Assembly: GCA_020692215.1 (NCBI GenBank)
Contig: JAIMKW010000004.1
Coordinates: 248,001-312,000 of the forward strand
Length of the DNA: 64,000 bases
Reading direction: 5' to 3'
Source of the DNA: Sandarakinorhabdus sp.
GTDB taxonomy: Bacteria > Pseudomonadota > Alphaproteobacteria > Sphingomonadales > Sphingomonadaceae
The notes beneath the pieces are model-generated. The model searched no databases, was not told where the DNA came from, and was given only the letters and a program-made list of their open reading frames with translations. This document shows, piece by piece, positions 43,340 to 56,525 of this stretch. The translations under genes and the position numbers were made by a program. The first letter of the stretch is position 1. Every line of letters starts with the position of its first letter.

Positions 43340-44275
43340 ATGGTTTTTGATGCCACCGCCCGCGGGATGTACGCCATCGCGCCCACACCGTTCACCCCCG
43401 AAGGAGCAATCGATTTCGCCTCCATCGATCGGCTTTGTGCCTTTTACGAGGACTGCGGCGTCGATGGCCTCACGATCCTCGGCATCCTTGGGGAAGCGCC
43501 CAAGATGACGCACGAAGAATCGCTGGCGATCGTGCGCCATGTCATCGCGCGCACATCCTTGCCGATCATCGTCGGTGTTTCAGCGCCCGGCTTTGCAACG
43601 ATGTCGGCGCTGGCATCGGCATCGATGGATGCAGGCGCGGCCGGTGTGATGATTGCACCGTCCAGCGCGCTTCGGACCGACGACCAGATTGTCGGCTATT
43701 TTGCCCAGGCCGCCGCTGCCGTCGGCGTGCAGACCCCGTTCGTCATCCAGGATTATCCGATGGTCACCGGCGTGAAGATGGCCAATGATGTCATTCGCCG
43801 CATCGTGGCCGACAACGCCAACTGCGTGATGCTGAAGCACGAGGACTGGCCCGGTCTCGACAAGATCAGCCAGCTGCGGGCCTTCGAGGCAGACGGCTCC
43901 ATGCGGCACATTTCCATCCTGTGCGGCAATGGCGGCCTGTTCCTTGATTTTGAAACCGAACGCGGCGCCGATGGCGCCATGACCGGCTATGCCTTCCCCG
44001 ATATGCTGGTCGAACTGGTCGCCCATGCGCAGGCGGGCCGCCGCGATGAAGCGCATGATCTGTTCGATCATCACCTCCCGCTGCTGCGCTACGAGCATCA
44101 GCAGGGCGTCGGGCTCTCGGTGCGAAAATACATTCTGAAAAAGCGCGGTATCCTGGCCTCAGACCTGCAGCGTGCGCCTCGCGCAGTGCTGTCCCCCAGC
44201 GCATCGCGCGAGGTGGACTATCTGCTGGCGCGTCTCGCCCGGCACGACCCGCGCGCAAACACGGGAGCCGCATGA
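43340..44275 (+). CDS. DapA-family (dihydrodipicolinate synthase-like) aldolase/lyase
   Basis: A 311-residue TIM-barrel lyase of the class I pyruvate aldolase group. The Schiff-base lysine is in V-M-L-K-H-E-D near residue 168, the tyrosine in I-Q-D-Y-P, and the substrate loop reads I-L-G-E-A-P where lysine-biosynthetic DapA has G-T-T-G-E. This deviation argues against lysine biosynthesis and for a catabolic keto-acid lyase or dehydratase. GGGAGAAAG precedes the ATG by about seven bases. Its stop overlaps the SDR gene. Acts in the cytoplasm on a product of the pathway; exact substrate unknown. Confidence 0.86.
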   Translation: MVFDATARGMYAIAPTPFTPEGAIDFASIDRLCAFYEDCGVDGLTILGILGEAPKMTHEESLAIVRHVIARTSLPIIVGVSAPGFATMSALASASMDAGAAGVMIAPSSALRTDDQIVGYFAQAAAAVGVQTPFVIQDYPMVTGVKMANDVIRRIVADNANCVMLKHEDWPGLDKISQLRAFEADGSMRHISILCGNGGLFLDFETERGADGAMTGYAFPDMLVELVAHAQAGRRDEAHDLFDHHLPLLRYEHQQGVGLSVRKYILKKRGILASDLQRAPRAVLSPSASREVDYLLARLARHDPRANTGAA

Positions 44276-45056
44276 TGGATCTGGGACTGAACGGAAAAGT
44301 CGCCCTGGTAACAGGGGCCAGCGGCGGGCTGGGTGCCGCAACAGCAATCGCGCTGGCGGCCGAAGGTGTGGCGGTGGCGATCGCTGCGCGCCGTTCCGAA
44401 GCGCTGGATGCTGTGGCGCAGCAGATTCGCTCCGCAGGCGGGACAGCGGTGCCCATCCTTTGGGATCTCGCCGATCCGGGCCGCACGGCAACAGCAATCG
44501 CCGAGATTGAAAGGCAGCTGGGTTCTCCGGACATTCTGGTTGCAAACACCGGCGGCCCGCCGCCCGGCCCGGCACAGGGCGTCTCGGCCGATGTGTGGCG
44601 GCAACAGTTCGAAGCCATGGTTCTGAGCGTGATCGGCATTGCCGATCACATCCTTCCAGCGATGCGCGCGAAGGGCTGGGGCCGTGTCATAACGCTTGCC
44701 TCGTCGGGCGTGATTGCGCCGATCCCCAATCTTGCGCTGTCCAATGCGCTTCGGCTGGGCCTTGTAGGCTGGTCGAAAACGCTGGCCGCAGAGGTGGCTG
44801 CCGACGGGGTCACGGTCAATGTCGTGGCCCCCGGCCGGATCGATACCGATCGGGTCCGCGCGCTGGATGGCGCGCGTGCCAATCGCGAGGGTCGATCTGT
44901 CGACGAAGTCACAGCGGCCAGCCGCGGCACCATTCCCGTCGGCCGCTATGGTCGCCCGGAAGAATTTGCAGCGGTGGTTGCGTTTCTTGCCGGTGCGCCG
45001 GCATCCTATGTCACCGGCTCGGTTGTCCGGGTCGATGGCGGCATGATCGGCGCCCT

Positions 45057-45060
<4 letters not shown>
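44272..45060 (+). CDS. Divergent SDR lacking the Tyr-Lys catalytic pair
   Basis: A 262-residue SDR-fold protein. The coenzyme motif T-G-A-S-G-G-L-G is near residue 14 and an N-T-G-G-P-P-P-G segment replaces N-N-A-G near residue 92. Where classical enzymes have Y-x-x-x-K, the sequence is I-P-N-L-A-L-S-N-A-L-R, so neither Tyr nor Lys is in place. I recall this version (with G-G-P-P-P-G) as a recurring subfamily often mis-labelled as 3-oxoacyl-ACP reductase. It may use other residues or act as a binding protein. ATG at 44272 is followed by a second ATG; the first overlaps the previous stop. Confidence 0.85.
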
Positions 45061-48200
<3,140 letters not shown>

Positions 48201-48204
<4 letters not shown>

Positions 48205-49097
48205 GCAGTGGCATGGGCCGCATGCACGCGCGCCTTCACCAGAGCCATGAACGCATCGGCCGCGCGCGAAAGCGGCCTGTCCGCCATGTGCAGACAATAG
48301 ACACCAAAGCTGAGATCCGCATTCAGTCGATGCACAACAAGGCCTTCAGCCAGCCGGGTGCGTGCCGTGAACTCGTCGACCAAGGCTACACCACCACCAT
48401 TGCGAACAATCTCCACGGCTGCATAATAGGCATCGACCGACACAACTTCTGTAAGCTTGACGGCCCCCTGGTCCAGCGCGTTGTTGAGGATGTCGCTCAA
48501 CGGGCCAGTGTCTTTCGATCCGATGTAGGAATGGTCTTCAAGATCGGAAATTTCCAGCTTTGTCGTCCGGTCCGGAAATTCCATTATGCCACTCAGTGCT
48601 ACGATTTCGCCAGTCCCAACCCTGAAACTGGTGATCAATGGATGTTCGATTGGCTCGAACATGATGGCAATATCGGCTTCCCGTGTCAGCAAGGCCTTGG
48701 TTACTTCATCGAAATGCAGCACCTGAACCCCAAAATTGACCCCGGGATTCGCATTTCGGAATGTGGCAATGGCATTGGGCACAATGTCGAGCGCAAGCGC
48801 GGGAACAAGCGCGATCCGGATATTGCCGCCAACGCCCGACCGCAGATTTCGGGTCAGCGAACGGACATTTTCCAGTCGCTCGAACAAGGGCGCAATCTCG
48901 CGATACAGCAAATGCGCTTCATGTGTGGGCGTCAGCCGTCCCGCATTCCGCTTGAACAAGGCAAAGCCGATCTGGCTCTCGGCGTGCATCAATGCCTTGC
49001 TCACCGACGGCTGGGAGATGTTCAGGGCATAGGCTGCCGCCGTGATCGATCCGTTGGTGTAGACTTCGTGAAAAACTTCAATGTGCCGCAATCGCAT
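48201..49097 (-). CDS. LysR family transcriptional regulator
   Basis: A 298-residue regulator. The winged helix-turn-helix at the N-terminus has F-H-E-V-Y-T-N-G-S-I-T-A-A-A-Y-A-L-N-I-S-Q followed by P-S-V-S-K near residue 30. The rest is a two-lobed periplasmic-binding-protein-like effector domain. It lies 52 bases downstream of the gamma-glutamyltransferase gene and convergent with the dgc run. A LysR-type regulator controls the D-glutamate pathway in the characterised dgcN/dgcA system, so it is the best candidate regulator of both gene sets. Its inducer is unknown. Confidence 0.92.
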
Positions 49098-49149
49098 CGT
49101 CAGGCCCTCTGCGGATCAGCCTTGCAGTTGGGCCGCCTTCGCCAGGGGG

Positions 49150-50907
49150 TCAAGGCGCAACAGCTGCGGCATCGGGTCGGCGTGTGTCCGCAGCGCCTGA
49201 GAAGCGGCTGTTGTCGATCAGAATCGATTGCGTGCTGCCGATCACCCCGGTCGATCGCGTCACCCGGTGCCCCATCCGCGAAAGAAGGTCTGCGGTGTCA
49301 GGGCTGATGCCGTCTTCCAGCGCCAGCGCGTTGGTTCCGCCCTGGTGGATGCGGGGGCGCTGGGTGGCTTCGGCAATGTTCATCTTGTGATCGACAACGT
49401 TGACGATGACTTGCAGCACCGTGTTGATGATCGTGCTGCCGCCCGGTGTGCCGGCAACGATCCACGGCTTGTCGTCCTTCATCACCATCGCTGGCGTCAT
49501 GCTAGACATCATGCGCTTGCCGGGTGCGATCGCGTTGGGCGGAAGAGGCTTCCCGTCCCGCATGGCGTTGGACGTCGCCCTGATCCCAAAATTGTCCATC
49601 TGGTTGTTGAGCAGAAAGCCCGCGCCTTCGACCATGACACCCGAGCCGAAATCGCTTCCGATCGTGAAGGTGTTGCTGACAGCATTGCCCTGCGCATCGG
49701 CCACGGACAGATGGGTGGTGCTGTGGCTTTCAAATTTCCACGGATCGCCCGCCCCCATGTCCTTTGGCAAAGCCGCCCGCTTCAGCGAAATCTTCTTTGC
49801 GCGCTCACGGGCATAGTCTTTCGATATCAACCCTTTCACCGGCACGCGCACAAAATCGCTGTCGCCCAGATAGGCAAAGCGGTCCAGATAGCCAAGCTTC
49901 ATGACCTCGGACAGCAAATGCAATCCGGCAGCGGAACCCGAACCCATTTTTGCAACATCGTAAAGCTCAAGCAGGTTCAGCATGCCGATCAGCGTTGTTC
50001 CGCCCGAACTGGCAGGCGGCACGCTGAAGACCGTGTGGCCGCGATAGCTTCCAACAAGCGCTGCCCGCTCGACCGCGCGATAGCCAGCCAGATCGGCCGC
50101 GGTGATCAGGCCACCATTGCGCTGCATGTCCTGCACCAGAAGGTCGGCGACCGGGCCCTGATAGAAGCCGTCCGCACCACGATCGGCTATCACATTCAGG
50201 GTCTTGGCCAGATCCGGCTGCTTCAGCGTCTCTCCCGGGCGATAGGATGATCCATCGGCCCGGCGAAACGCAGCGGCAGCCGCCTTGCTTTGCTCCAGCC
50301 TCTTGCGACCCTGTTCGAACAGATGAACATGTTCGAAACTCAGCGCAAAGCCGTCGCGCGCAAGTGTAAGCGCGGGTGTCACCACCTGCCGCCAGGGCAG
50401 CTTGCCATAGCGGCTGTGCGCCATATGCAGCCCGGCGACCGTTCCGGGAACGGCGGGCGCGAGATAGCCGTCCGATGCCGCACGGGTTTGCTCGCCCTTG
50501 GCGTCCAGATACAGTTCAGTCCGCGCAGCTGCCGGCGCCACTGCACGATAGTCGATCACAAGCGAGCGGCGTTCCTGTGCCAGATAGACCAGCATGAAAC
50601 CGCTGCCGCCGATGTTGCCCGCCCGCGGCAGCACGACCGCAAGGGCAAGCGCCGTTGCCACGGCGGCGTCGATCGCATTGCCCCCGTCTTTCAGAATCTG
50701 CGCGCCAACGGCGCTGGCAATGCCGTTCTGGCTTACCACCATGCCTTCGGTGCCATAGACAGGGTGATGAACGCTTGTGCCCAGATACTCGGCAACCTGG
50801 GCGGCGGATGCAACGGGCTGCAATGCAAGGCAGGCCGCTGCAACCGCCCCAAGGAACCGGGAAGCGACCCGCTTTGGCATTGCGGGTGCCTTGAAAGCCT
50901 GCCGCAT
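49150..50907 (-). CDS. Gamma-glutamyltransferase / glutathione hydrolase, periplasmic
   Basis: A 585-residue Ntn-hydrolase precursor with a signal peptide (K-R-V-A-S-R-F-L then a hydrophobic core ending near A-S-A-A-Q). The autoprocessing threonine is in H-S-T-T-H-L-S-V near residue 388, where large and small subunits separate, and G-G-S-T-I-I-N-T near residue 500 is the family loop binding the alpha carboxyl of glutamate. The enzyme releases glutamate (L or D) from gamma-glutamyl compounds in the periplasm. The ATG at 50907 overlaps the receptor stop (TGATG). It is the likely first cleavage step feeding the symporter and the dgc enzymes. Confidence 0.93.
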   Translation of the reverse strand: MRQAFKAPAMPKRVASRFLGAVAAACLALQPVASAAQVAEYLGTSVHHPVYGTEGMVVSQNGIASAVGAQILKDGGNAIDAAVATALALAVVLPRAGNIGGSGFMLVYLAQERRSLVIDYRAVAPAAARTELYLDAKGEQTRAASDGYLAPAVPGTVAGLHMAHSRYGKLPWRQVVTPALTLARDGFALSFEHVHLFEQGRKRLEQSKAAAAAFRRADGSSYRPGETLKQPDLAKTLNVIADRGADGFYQGPVADLLVQDMQRNGGLITAADLAGYRAVERAALVGSYRGHTVFSVPPASSGGTTLIGMLNLLELYDVAKMGSGSAAGLHLLSEVMKLGYLDRFAYLGDSDFVRVPVKGLISKDYARERAKKISLKRAALPKDMGAGDPWKFESHSTTHLSVADAQGNAVSNTFTIGSDFGSGVMVEGAGFLLNNQMDNFGIRATSNAMRDGKPLPPNAIAPGKRMMSSMTPAMVMKDDKPWIVAGTPGGSTIINTVLQVIVNVVDHKMNIAEATQRPRIHQGGTNALALEDGISPDTADLLSRMGHRVTRSTGVIGSTQSILIDNSRFSGAADTRRPDAAAVAP

Positions 50908-53900
50908 CAGAACCGCGTCCCCAGTCTCCAGTACCACACGCGCCCCAAAGCATTTCCCATGCTGGAGATGTAACCTGTGGCGGAGCTTGCAAGCGAAGGC
51001 TTTGTATCGAAGGCATTGCGGACCCCAAGACGAACCGAAATTTCATCCCGGCCCTTCTTGGCCCTGAAGGTGTACTGACCGAAGAAATTGACGGTCGTAT
51101 AAGGTTCGACAGAGAACTGTTCGCCATTCACGGGGATGGGGCCAGTATCCGTTACCGATCCGACATGGTTGACAAAGGCATTCGCACGGAATCGCTCATA
51201 GCTCCAGGTAAAGCTTCCGGTTGCCCGCCATTCCGGCGTTCCGTTGATACCGATCTGATTGCCGGCTGCCGTCACGACGATATTGGGGCCGAACAGGCCT
51301 TGATCGTTCGCTTCGATAACCTGTGCCGCAATATCGGTCGGCGATTGATCAAAGGTCAACAGATGGGCGACGTTCAGACGGAGGGAAAATTCGCCGATGC
51401 TGGTCTTGGGTGTTCTGTAGAACAGTTCCACATCGACCCCCTCAAGGGTTCGAGGTGTAATATTCATGTAATCGTCTTTGATGAAATCAATCCGTCCAAA
51501 TGCCTGGTCTTCTTCGGCTGGAAGGCGAATGACATTCGGGTTGGTCGACCCATTCAGACGTTGCAGAAAATCGTAGAGGATCTGGATATTGTCCGTCTCA
51601 ATCCCGATCACATCCTTTTGCTTGATCTTCCAGTAATCGGCAGTGATCGCCAGGCTGCCGAACTCCGGTGGCAGGAAGGTTGCCTGAAAAACACCCCCCA
51701 GAGAGTAGGTGTCGGCCGTCTCCGGGCCCAGATTCTGGTTTCCGGACCGGATCGCAGTCGTGGTCAGGCTGGTGCATGCAACATTGTTCAAACGGCAGAA
51801 GGCCCAGTCTGTCCGGCCATTGTTGACCTGGGTCCCCTCGCTGTAAAATTGCGGGAGGTTCGGTGCACGGAAGCTCTGCGATGCAGACCCGCGCAACAGC
51901 AGCCAGTCGAACACCCGCCATCCAACGGCCACCTTCGGCTTCAGCACATTGCCGAAATCCGAATAATACTCGTTCCGTGCAGCCACCTGGACATCCAGAT
52001 TGCGGATCAGCGGCACCTTCATGTCTTCCGAGATCAAGGGGATCGCAAACTCGGCATAAGCCGACCAGACGTTGCGGCTGGCGCTCACGTCGGGGCTCGG
52101 GCTTGCACCAAGGACATCCGAACCGGAAAATTGGCCGGTTACGGAATTGGTATAGGTGATCGTGCCGTCGATGCGCTTGTCCCGATCATCCGAATAGGTT
52201 TCACGCCGGAATTCCAGGCCAAAGGCCAGGCCGACATTGCCACCCGGCAAAGCGAACAGATCGCCGCGTGAAGCCTTGAAGTCCACCATCGTAAGCGATG
52301 TCTCGCTGATCCGTTCCACAGGCACCTGAATGGACTGGATGGTCGCCAGGTTGCTGGGGGTTGCATCGAAGCTGCTGTAGGCCGGGTTCGAGCCCCCGTT
52401 GAAGGGATTGTAGGCATCGGGTGTCGATTTGGAGAGGGCGGCATCGAACAGCGTGTTGCTGATGGAGTTCCGGGTCACATCGCTCGTCCGTGCCCAGGAA
52501 TAGACCGCCGCTGATTCCCAATCGAACCCCAGCTTTTCGCCACGCAGCCCTGCCAGCAGGCGAATGCTGTCGTCCTTCACCGTGAAGAAGCGCGGCCCGG
52601 CATCCACCGGGCGGTAATTGACAAGCGTCACAGCCCGGCCTTCCGCAGGCACGTTGGTGAGGCCCGGCAGCCGGTTCGGATTGGGCGCACCGTTCAGAAT
52701 GGTCGGGCCGAACGGGTTGTAATAGTTGGTCGCGGCCACCGTGATCGGAGCGCTGCCGACAGGCGCCGCCTGTTCGCGCGTGCCGTTTGCGGTGGCGTGA
52801 TAATAGCCCAGTTCGACAAAGGCCTCTACCTCTCCGAAGTCGTGCTGAAGGGTCGAGAACAGGTTGATGCGCTCTCCCTTGTTGCGCAGCGTTCGGAACT
52901 GATTGACATCATAGCGCAATTCCCGGTCGGCGGCACCCGTGATGCTGCCGGTGCGGATGCAGACGTCCGGGCCGAACGATGTGCTCCCGCAATTGGCATT
53001 CGGGAAATTGGTCGGCTGGATATGAAACTGCCCTGAACTGGTCAGCGCCACACCGTTCTGCCGGATGATAGCCGTGGAGCCGACTACGCGGAAGCCGCCC
53101 CAGGGGCTTGATGTCGATCGGTTGTCAAACGCCGTGCTGCCTTCAAATGGCGTTCCCACCACTCTGGAGCGCTGGTCGGAGTTGGACGTAAAGTCCCTGT
53201 CGATGGCACGCAATGCATCGCGGCTGGTGTAGCCGCCAAAGAACATCACCTGCGTGTCGGGGCCGATTTTCGTCCCGGCTTTCAAACTGGTCGTGAATTC
53301 GCCGATGCCGCCATCGGCCAGCCCATATTGCGCCTCCGCGCGAAAGCCATTGAACCGTGTTTCCAGAACCGTGTTGACCACGCCGGCAACCGCGTCGGCC
53401 CCATAGATTGCAGCCGCGCCGTCGCGCAGCAGCTCAACCCGCCGTATCCCAGCCACTGGCAGCGCATTCGCGTTTGCAGTCTGCACCGGCACGAAATTCT
53501 CGGTCTGCGTGCCGGGGTGGGGCACCACCCGCCGGCCGTTCAGCAGCACCAGCGTGTTGCCAGTGCCCAGGTTTCGAAGATTGATGGATGCCACGTCTCC
53601 GCGGGCGCCGTTCAGGTTGGCGGCGGTCGCCGCATCGTTGAACAGCACGTCGCCAAACTGCGGGATGGATCTGAACAGGTCGTCGCCCGATACCGCGCCG
53701 GTGGCGGCGATATCTTCCACGCCGATAACGGTAACCGGAAGGGCTTCGTTGATCCGGGCCCCCTCGATCCGCGAGCCGACGACAACGATATCTTCCGCGG
53801 CAGCATTCGCGCGATCAGCCCGCGCCGGAATGTTGGGCGCGGGAGCAGCGCCTTCTGCCTGATCCTGCGCATGCGCAGACGTCGACAGCGCAATCGCTAC

Positions 53901-53948
53901 CGAGGCGCTGGTAACCAGAAGAGCATATTTCGCCTTGCGTTCCACCAT
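50907..53948 (-). CDS. TonB-dependent receptor
   Basis: A 1013-residue outer-membrane receptor. A signal peptide ends near A-H-A-Q (residue 28). The plug domain has E-D-I-V-V-V-G-S-R and D-L-F-R-S-I-P-Q and includes L-R-N-L-G-T-G-N-T-L-V-L-L-N-G-R-R; the C-terminal beta barrel is long and ends in L-G-T-R-F as outer-membrane proteins do. The receptor would import a bulky substrate, plausibly a peptide, together with the coupled gamma-glutamyltransferase. The ATG at 53948 has AAAGGGG at proper distance; upstream in-frame starts were rejected. Transcription may begin in the 228 bases before it. Confidence 0.92.
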   Translation of the reverse strand: MVERKAKYALLVTSASVAIALSTSAHAQDQAEGAAPAPNIPARADRANAAAEDIVVVGSRIEGARINEALPVTVIGVEDIAATGAVSGDDLFRSIPQFGDVLFNDAATAANLNGARGDVASINLRNLGTGNTLVLLNGRRVVPHPGTQTENFVPVQTANANALPVAGIRRVELLRDGAAAIYGADAVAGVVNTVLETRFNGFRAEAQYGLADGGIGEFTTSLKAGTKIGPDTQVMFFGGYTSRDALRAIDRDFTSNSDQRSRVVGTPFEGSTAFDNRSTSSPWGGFRVVGSTAIIRQNGVALTSSGQFHIQPTNFPNANCGSTSFGPDVCIRTGSITGAADRELRYDVNQFRTLRNKGERINLFSTLQHDFGEVEAFVELGYYHATANGTREQAAPVGSAPITVAATNYYNPFGPTILNGAPNPNRLPGLTNVPAEGRAVTLVNYRPVDAGPRFFTVKDDSIRLLAGLRGEKLGFDWESAAVYSWARTSDVTRNSISNTLFDAALSKSTPDAYNPFNGGSNPAYSSFDATPSNLATIQSIQVPVERISETSLTMVDFKASRGDLFALPGGNVGLAFGLEFRRETYSDDRDKRIDGTITYTNSVTGQFSGSDVLGASPSPDVSASRNVWSAYAEFAIPLISEDMKVPLIRNLDVQVAARNEYYSDFGNVLKPKVAVGWRVFDWLLLRGSASQSFRAPNLPQFYSEGTQVNNGRTDWAFCRLNNVACTSLTTTAIRSGNQNLGPETADTYSLGGVFQATFLPPEFGSLAITADYWKIKQKDVIGIETDNIQILYDFLQRLNGSTNPNVIRLPAEEDQAFGRIDFIKDDYMNITPRTLEGVDVELFYRTPKTSIGEFSLRLNVAHLLTFDQSPTDIAAQVIEANDQGLFGPNIVVTAAGNQIGINGTPEWRATGSFTWSYERFRANAFVNHVGSVTDTGPIPVNGEQFSVEPYTTVNFFGQYTFRAKKGRDEISVRLGVRNAFDTKPSLASSATGYISSMGNALGRVWYWRLGTRF

Positions 53949-54176
53949 CTCACAACCCCTTTGCCGTTCCATGAAGATTGCTTCTTTATCGAGCATCAGA
54001 GCATGAGCTTAATTTGCATTTGCCCAGACGCGTATAAGAATCTGGTTTCTAACCATTGGGCTGCCCATAGCCTGAGGGCATGGTATCAAGCCTGGCGTTG
54101 GTGTGAACCGCGCCAGACTCGTCGAAGGGGCCAGCCCCCACCCTTGCGGAAATCGCCCAGGCGCCTCGCGTCGTGT

Positions 54177-55457
54177 TCAGCTGTTGCCGGCTCTGTCGCC
54201 AGCCTCCGTCTCCAAAGGAGCCGGCCCTTGCTCTGAAAGCGCGAGCCAATCGTGGAACGGCAGGCCATACAGCATGTCCAAAAACACCAGCTGCAGTCGC
54301 ACCGGCAGCCTGCTGTTGCTGTTCCAGAGGATCACGATGCCGCTTTTGTCCGCTGGATCAAACAGGATCAGCGACCGATATCCGTCAACCGATCCGCGAT
54401 GCCCGATCAGTGTTCGATCCGCATAAGTGAAGGTGCGCCAACCCAGCCCATAGGCTTCGGCTACAAGCGCGCGGTCGATCGCGCCTCGCCGGTTGCGCGG
54501 CGGGGTCCGCACAAGGGGCTGTTGCATCAATGCGAGTGCCTTGGCGGACAAAACGGTGGGGGCTGCACCCATTTGCACATCCATCCAGCGGGTCAGGTCG
54601 CGGATCGAGCCATTGACGCCTCCCGCTGCCGGCACCCGGTAATAGCTGTCGTTCACCACGGTCGGCGTTCTGGCCTTGCGGTGCGGCCTTGCCCAATCGG
54701 GTGCATTTTCCAGTCCCGCCCGTCCAAGGCTGGTGCTTGTCATGCCCAAGGGTGCAAACAGCCTGCGCCGGGCAAAGCGAGCATAATCCTCACCCGACAC
54801 ACCCTCCGCAATCTCGGTCACCGTATCGAATGCGATGTTCTGATAGGTGTGACAGGTCGCAGGCGCGCAGAACAGCGGCAAGGACCCAAGCTTCGCGCGG
54901 AGCAATTTCGGATCTTCACCAGCCTCCAGCCGATCATCCCACGCGTTGCGCACAAGGCCCACCCGGTGCGAGAGAATATCGGCAACCGTAACCTGCCCGG
55001 CACCGCGCGGAAGCGAAAGCGTTGTGGCAAATGTTGTCACCCTGTCGTCGAGGGATAACGCCCCGTCCTCGGCCAGCCCCACGACAAGCGCGGCAGCCAC
55101 GCCTTTGGAAAGCGATGCCCACCGGAAGACCGTGTCAGGCGTTACCGCTTTGCCGGAATGGGCAAGCGTTTCCCCATAGCCCCGCATGAAACGGATGGTC
55201 CCTCGCTCGATCGTGCCGATGGCAAGGCCCACCATGTCAGGGTCCTCCATCAACGCGGCAATGCGCTCGTCCAGCAGGCCATAATCCACCCGCGAGGGCA
55301 GATCGGCAGCCGCCGGTTCGGCCGGCTGGGCGGACTCGGGAACATCGGCCGGCAGGCCGGATGGCCCGGGCTTCAGGGCGCTGATGCCCACGGCGACCAG
55401 CGCACCGGCGATCAGCGTCAGGCCCAGGGCGATGGCTTGCTTCCGGGGCACCTTCAT
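54177..55457 (-). CDS. Serine beta-lactamase-like (S12) hydrolase, membrane-anchored
   Basis: A 426-residue protein with an uncleaved-type N-terminal hydrophobic anchor (residues about 7-28) and a Pro/Ala-rich linker. The S12 domain has S-L-S-K (S-x-x-K) near residue 118, Y-Q-N (Y-x-N) near residue 210, and H-R-G (H-x-G) near residue 373. Relatives include class C beta-lactamases, DD-peptidases, D-aminopeptidases and esterases. Beside D-amino-acid genes a D-peptidase role is attractive but unproven. A pair of cysteines (F-C-A-P-A-T-C) adjoins the Tyr motif. ATG at 55457 was chosen; a longer frame upstream lacks similarity. Confidence 0.85.
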   Translation of the reverse strand: MKVPRKQAIALGLTLIAGALVAVGISALKPGPSGLPADVPESAQPAEPAAADLPSRVDYGLLDERIAALMEDPDMVGLAIGTIERGTIRFMRGYGETLAHSGKAVTPDTVFRWASLSKGVAAALVVGLAEDGALSLDDRVTTFATTLSLPRGAGQVTVADILSHRVGLVRNAWDDRLEAGEDPKLLRAKLGSLPLFCAPATCHTYQNIAFDTVTEIAEGVSGEDYARFARRRLFAPLGMTSTSLGRAGLENAPDWARPHRKARTPTVVNDSYYRVPAAGGVNGSIRDLTRWMDVQMGAAPTVLSAKALALMQQPLVRTPPRNRRGAIDRALVAEAYGLGWRTFTYADRTLIGHRGSVDGYRSLILFDPADKSGIVILWNSNSRLPVRLQLVFLDMLYGLPFHDWLALSEQGPAPLETEAGDRAGNS

Positions 55458-55540
55458 CACGGCGCCTGTTCTCACCAATGCAAGGATCTTGCAACCGGCT
55501 TCGCGGATTGTGCCCCAGCCCGCCTTGCAGGGCCGCGCCG

Positions 55541-56521
55541 TCAGGTCTGTTCGTTGGTCAGCACCACCTTGCCCAGAGACTTGCCGCCAAAGGCCTGTGC
55601 GAACGCGGCTGGCGCATCGTTCCAGGAAAAGGCTCGAACAGTGGGTGCTGGCAGCGCGCCCTCTCCAAGCCATTTCGCCAGTGTTTCGAGATGGTTCGAA
55701 GCTGCCCGTTCTTCAAAAAGCTGGAACTGCCGGACATCCACGCCGATCAGGCCTGCGCCCTTCATGAGGGGAAGGTTTGCGGGAAGGGCTGGTATAGGGC
55801 CACCCACAAAGCCGACAACCAGATGCCGGCCACCCCAGCCAAGCGATCGAAAGGCCGGCTGGAACAGGGGGCCCATCACCGGGTCGAAGACGACATCCAG
55901 TTGCCTGCCATCAAGCCGGTCCCGAAGGCGGTCGCGCCAGCCATCCGGGTCTGTGTCGATCGCCTTGTCCGCGCCATGAGCCATTGCAAAGGCGCGTTTT
56001 TCTGGCGTCGAGGCAGCGGCGATGACAGTTGCGCCCAGCTGCTTTCCAACTGCGATTGCGGCCGTGCCAACGCCGCCCGCCGCTCCGAAAACCAGCAGCA
56101 TTTCTTTCGGCATCAGCCGGCCGCGGTCGGCAAGGCCATGCAGCGCGGTCAGGTGGTTCAGGGCAAAGGCCGCGGCTTGCGCTGCGCTGATCCCGGTCGG
56201 GATCAGGTGGCAGGCGGCTGCGGCGGCGATCGCCTGTTCGGCCAGACCTGCCCGCGTTAGCGCAAAAACCCGATCCCCCGGTTTCCAATCCCTCACGCCC
56301 GGCCCGATGGCATCGATCGTGCCGGCGATTTCCGCTCCCGGAATGTGCGGCAGATCCGGTTTTACCTGGTAGCGGCCGCTCGCGATGAGCGCATCGACAT
56401 AGCCGATCCCGACGGCCGCGACGCGGATCCGCACCTCTCCATCGCCGGGGCTTACATCGGTAACATCGACCGTTCGGAAATCACCAAAGCTGTCGAGCCG
56501 GTCTGCCGCGATGGCCTTCAT
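55541..56521 (-). CDS. Zinc-free quinone oxidoreductase-like MDR protein
   Basis: A 326-residue medium-chain reductase of the NADPH:quinone oxidoreductase type. G-A-A-G-G-V-G-T-A-A-I near residue 148 is the nucleotide loop, and the N-terminal catalytic domain lacks zinc ligands. It starts four bases after the stop of the Baeyer-Villiger-type gene and is probably co-transcribed with it. Its role may be reduction of an enone or quinone made in the same pathway. Confidence 0.88.
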   Translation of the reverse strand: MKAIAADRLDSFGDFRTVDVTDVSPGDGEVRIRVAAVGIGYVDALIASGRYQVKPDLPHIPGAEIAGTIDAIGPGVRDWKPGDRVFALTRAGLAEQAIAAAAACHLIPTGISAAQAAAFALNHLTALHGLADRGRLMPKEMLLVFGAAGGVGTAAIAVGKQLGATVIAAASTPEKRAFAMAHGADKAIDTDPDGWRDRLRDRLDGRQLDVVFDPVMGPLFQPAFRSLGWGGRHLVVGFVGGPIPALPANLPLMKGAGLIGVDVRQFQLFEERAASNHLETLAKWLGEGALPAPTVRAFSWNDAPAAFAQAFGGKSLGKVVLTNEQT

Positions 56522-56525
56522 GGGG

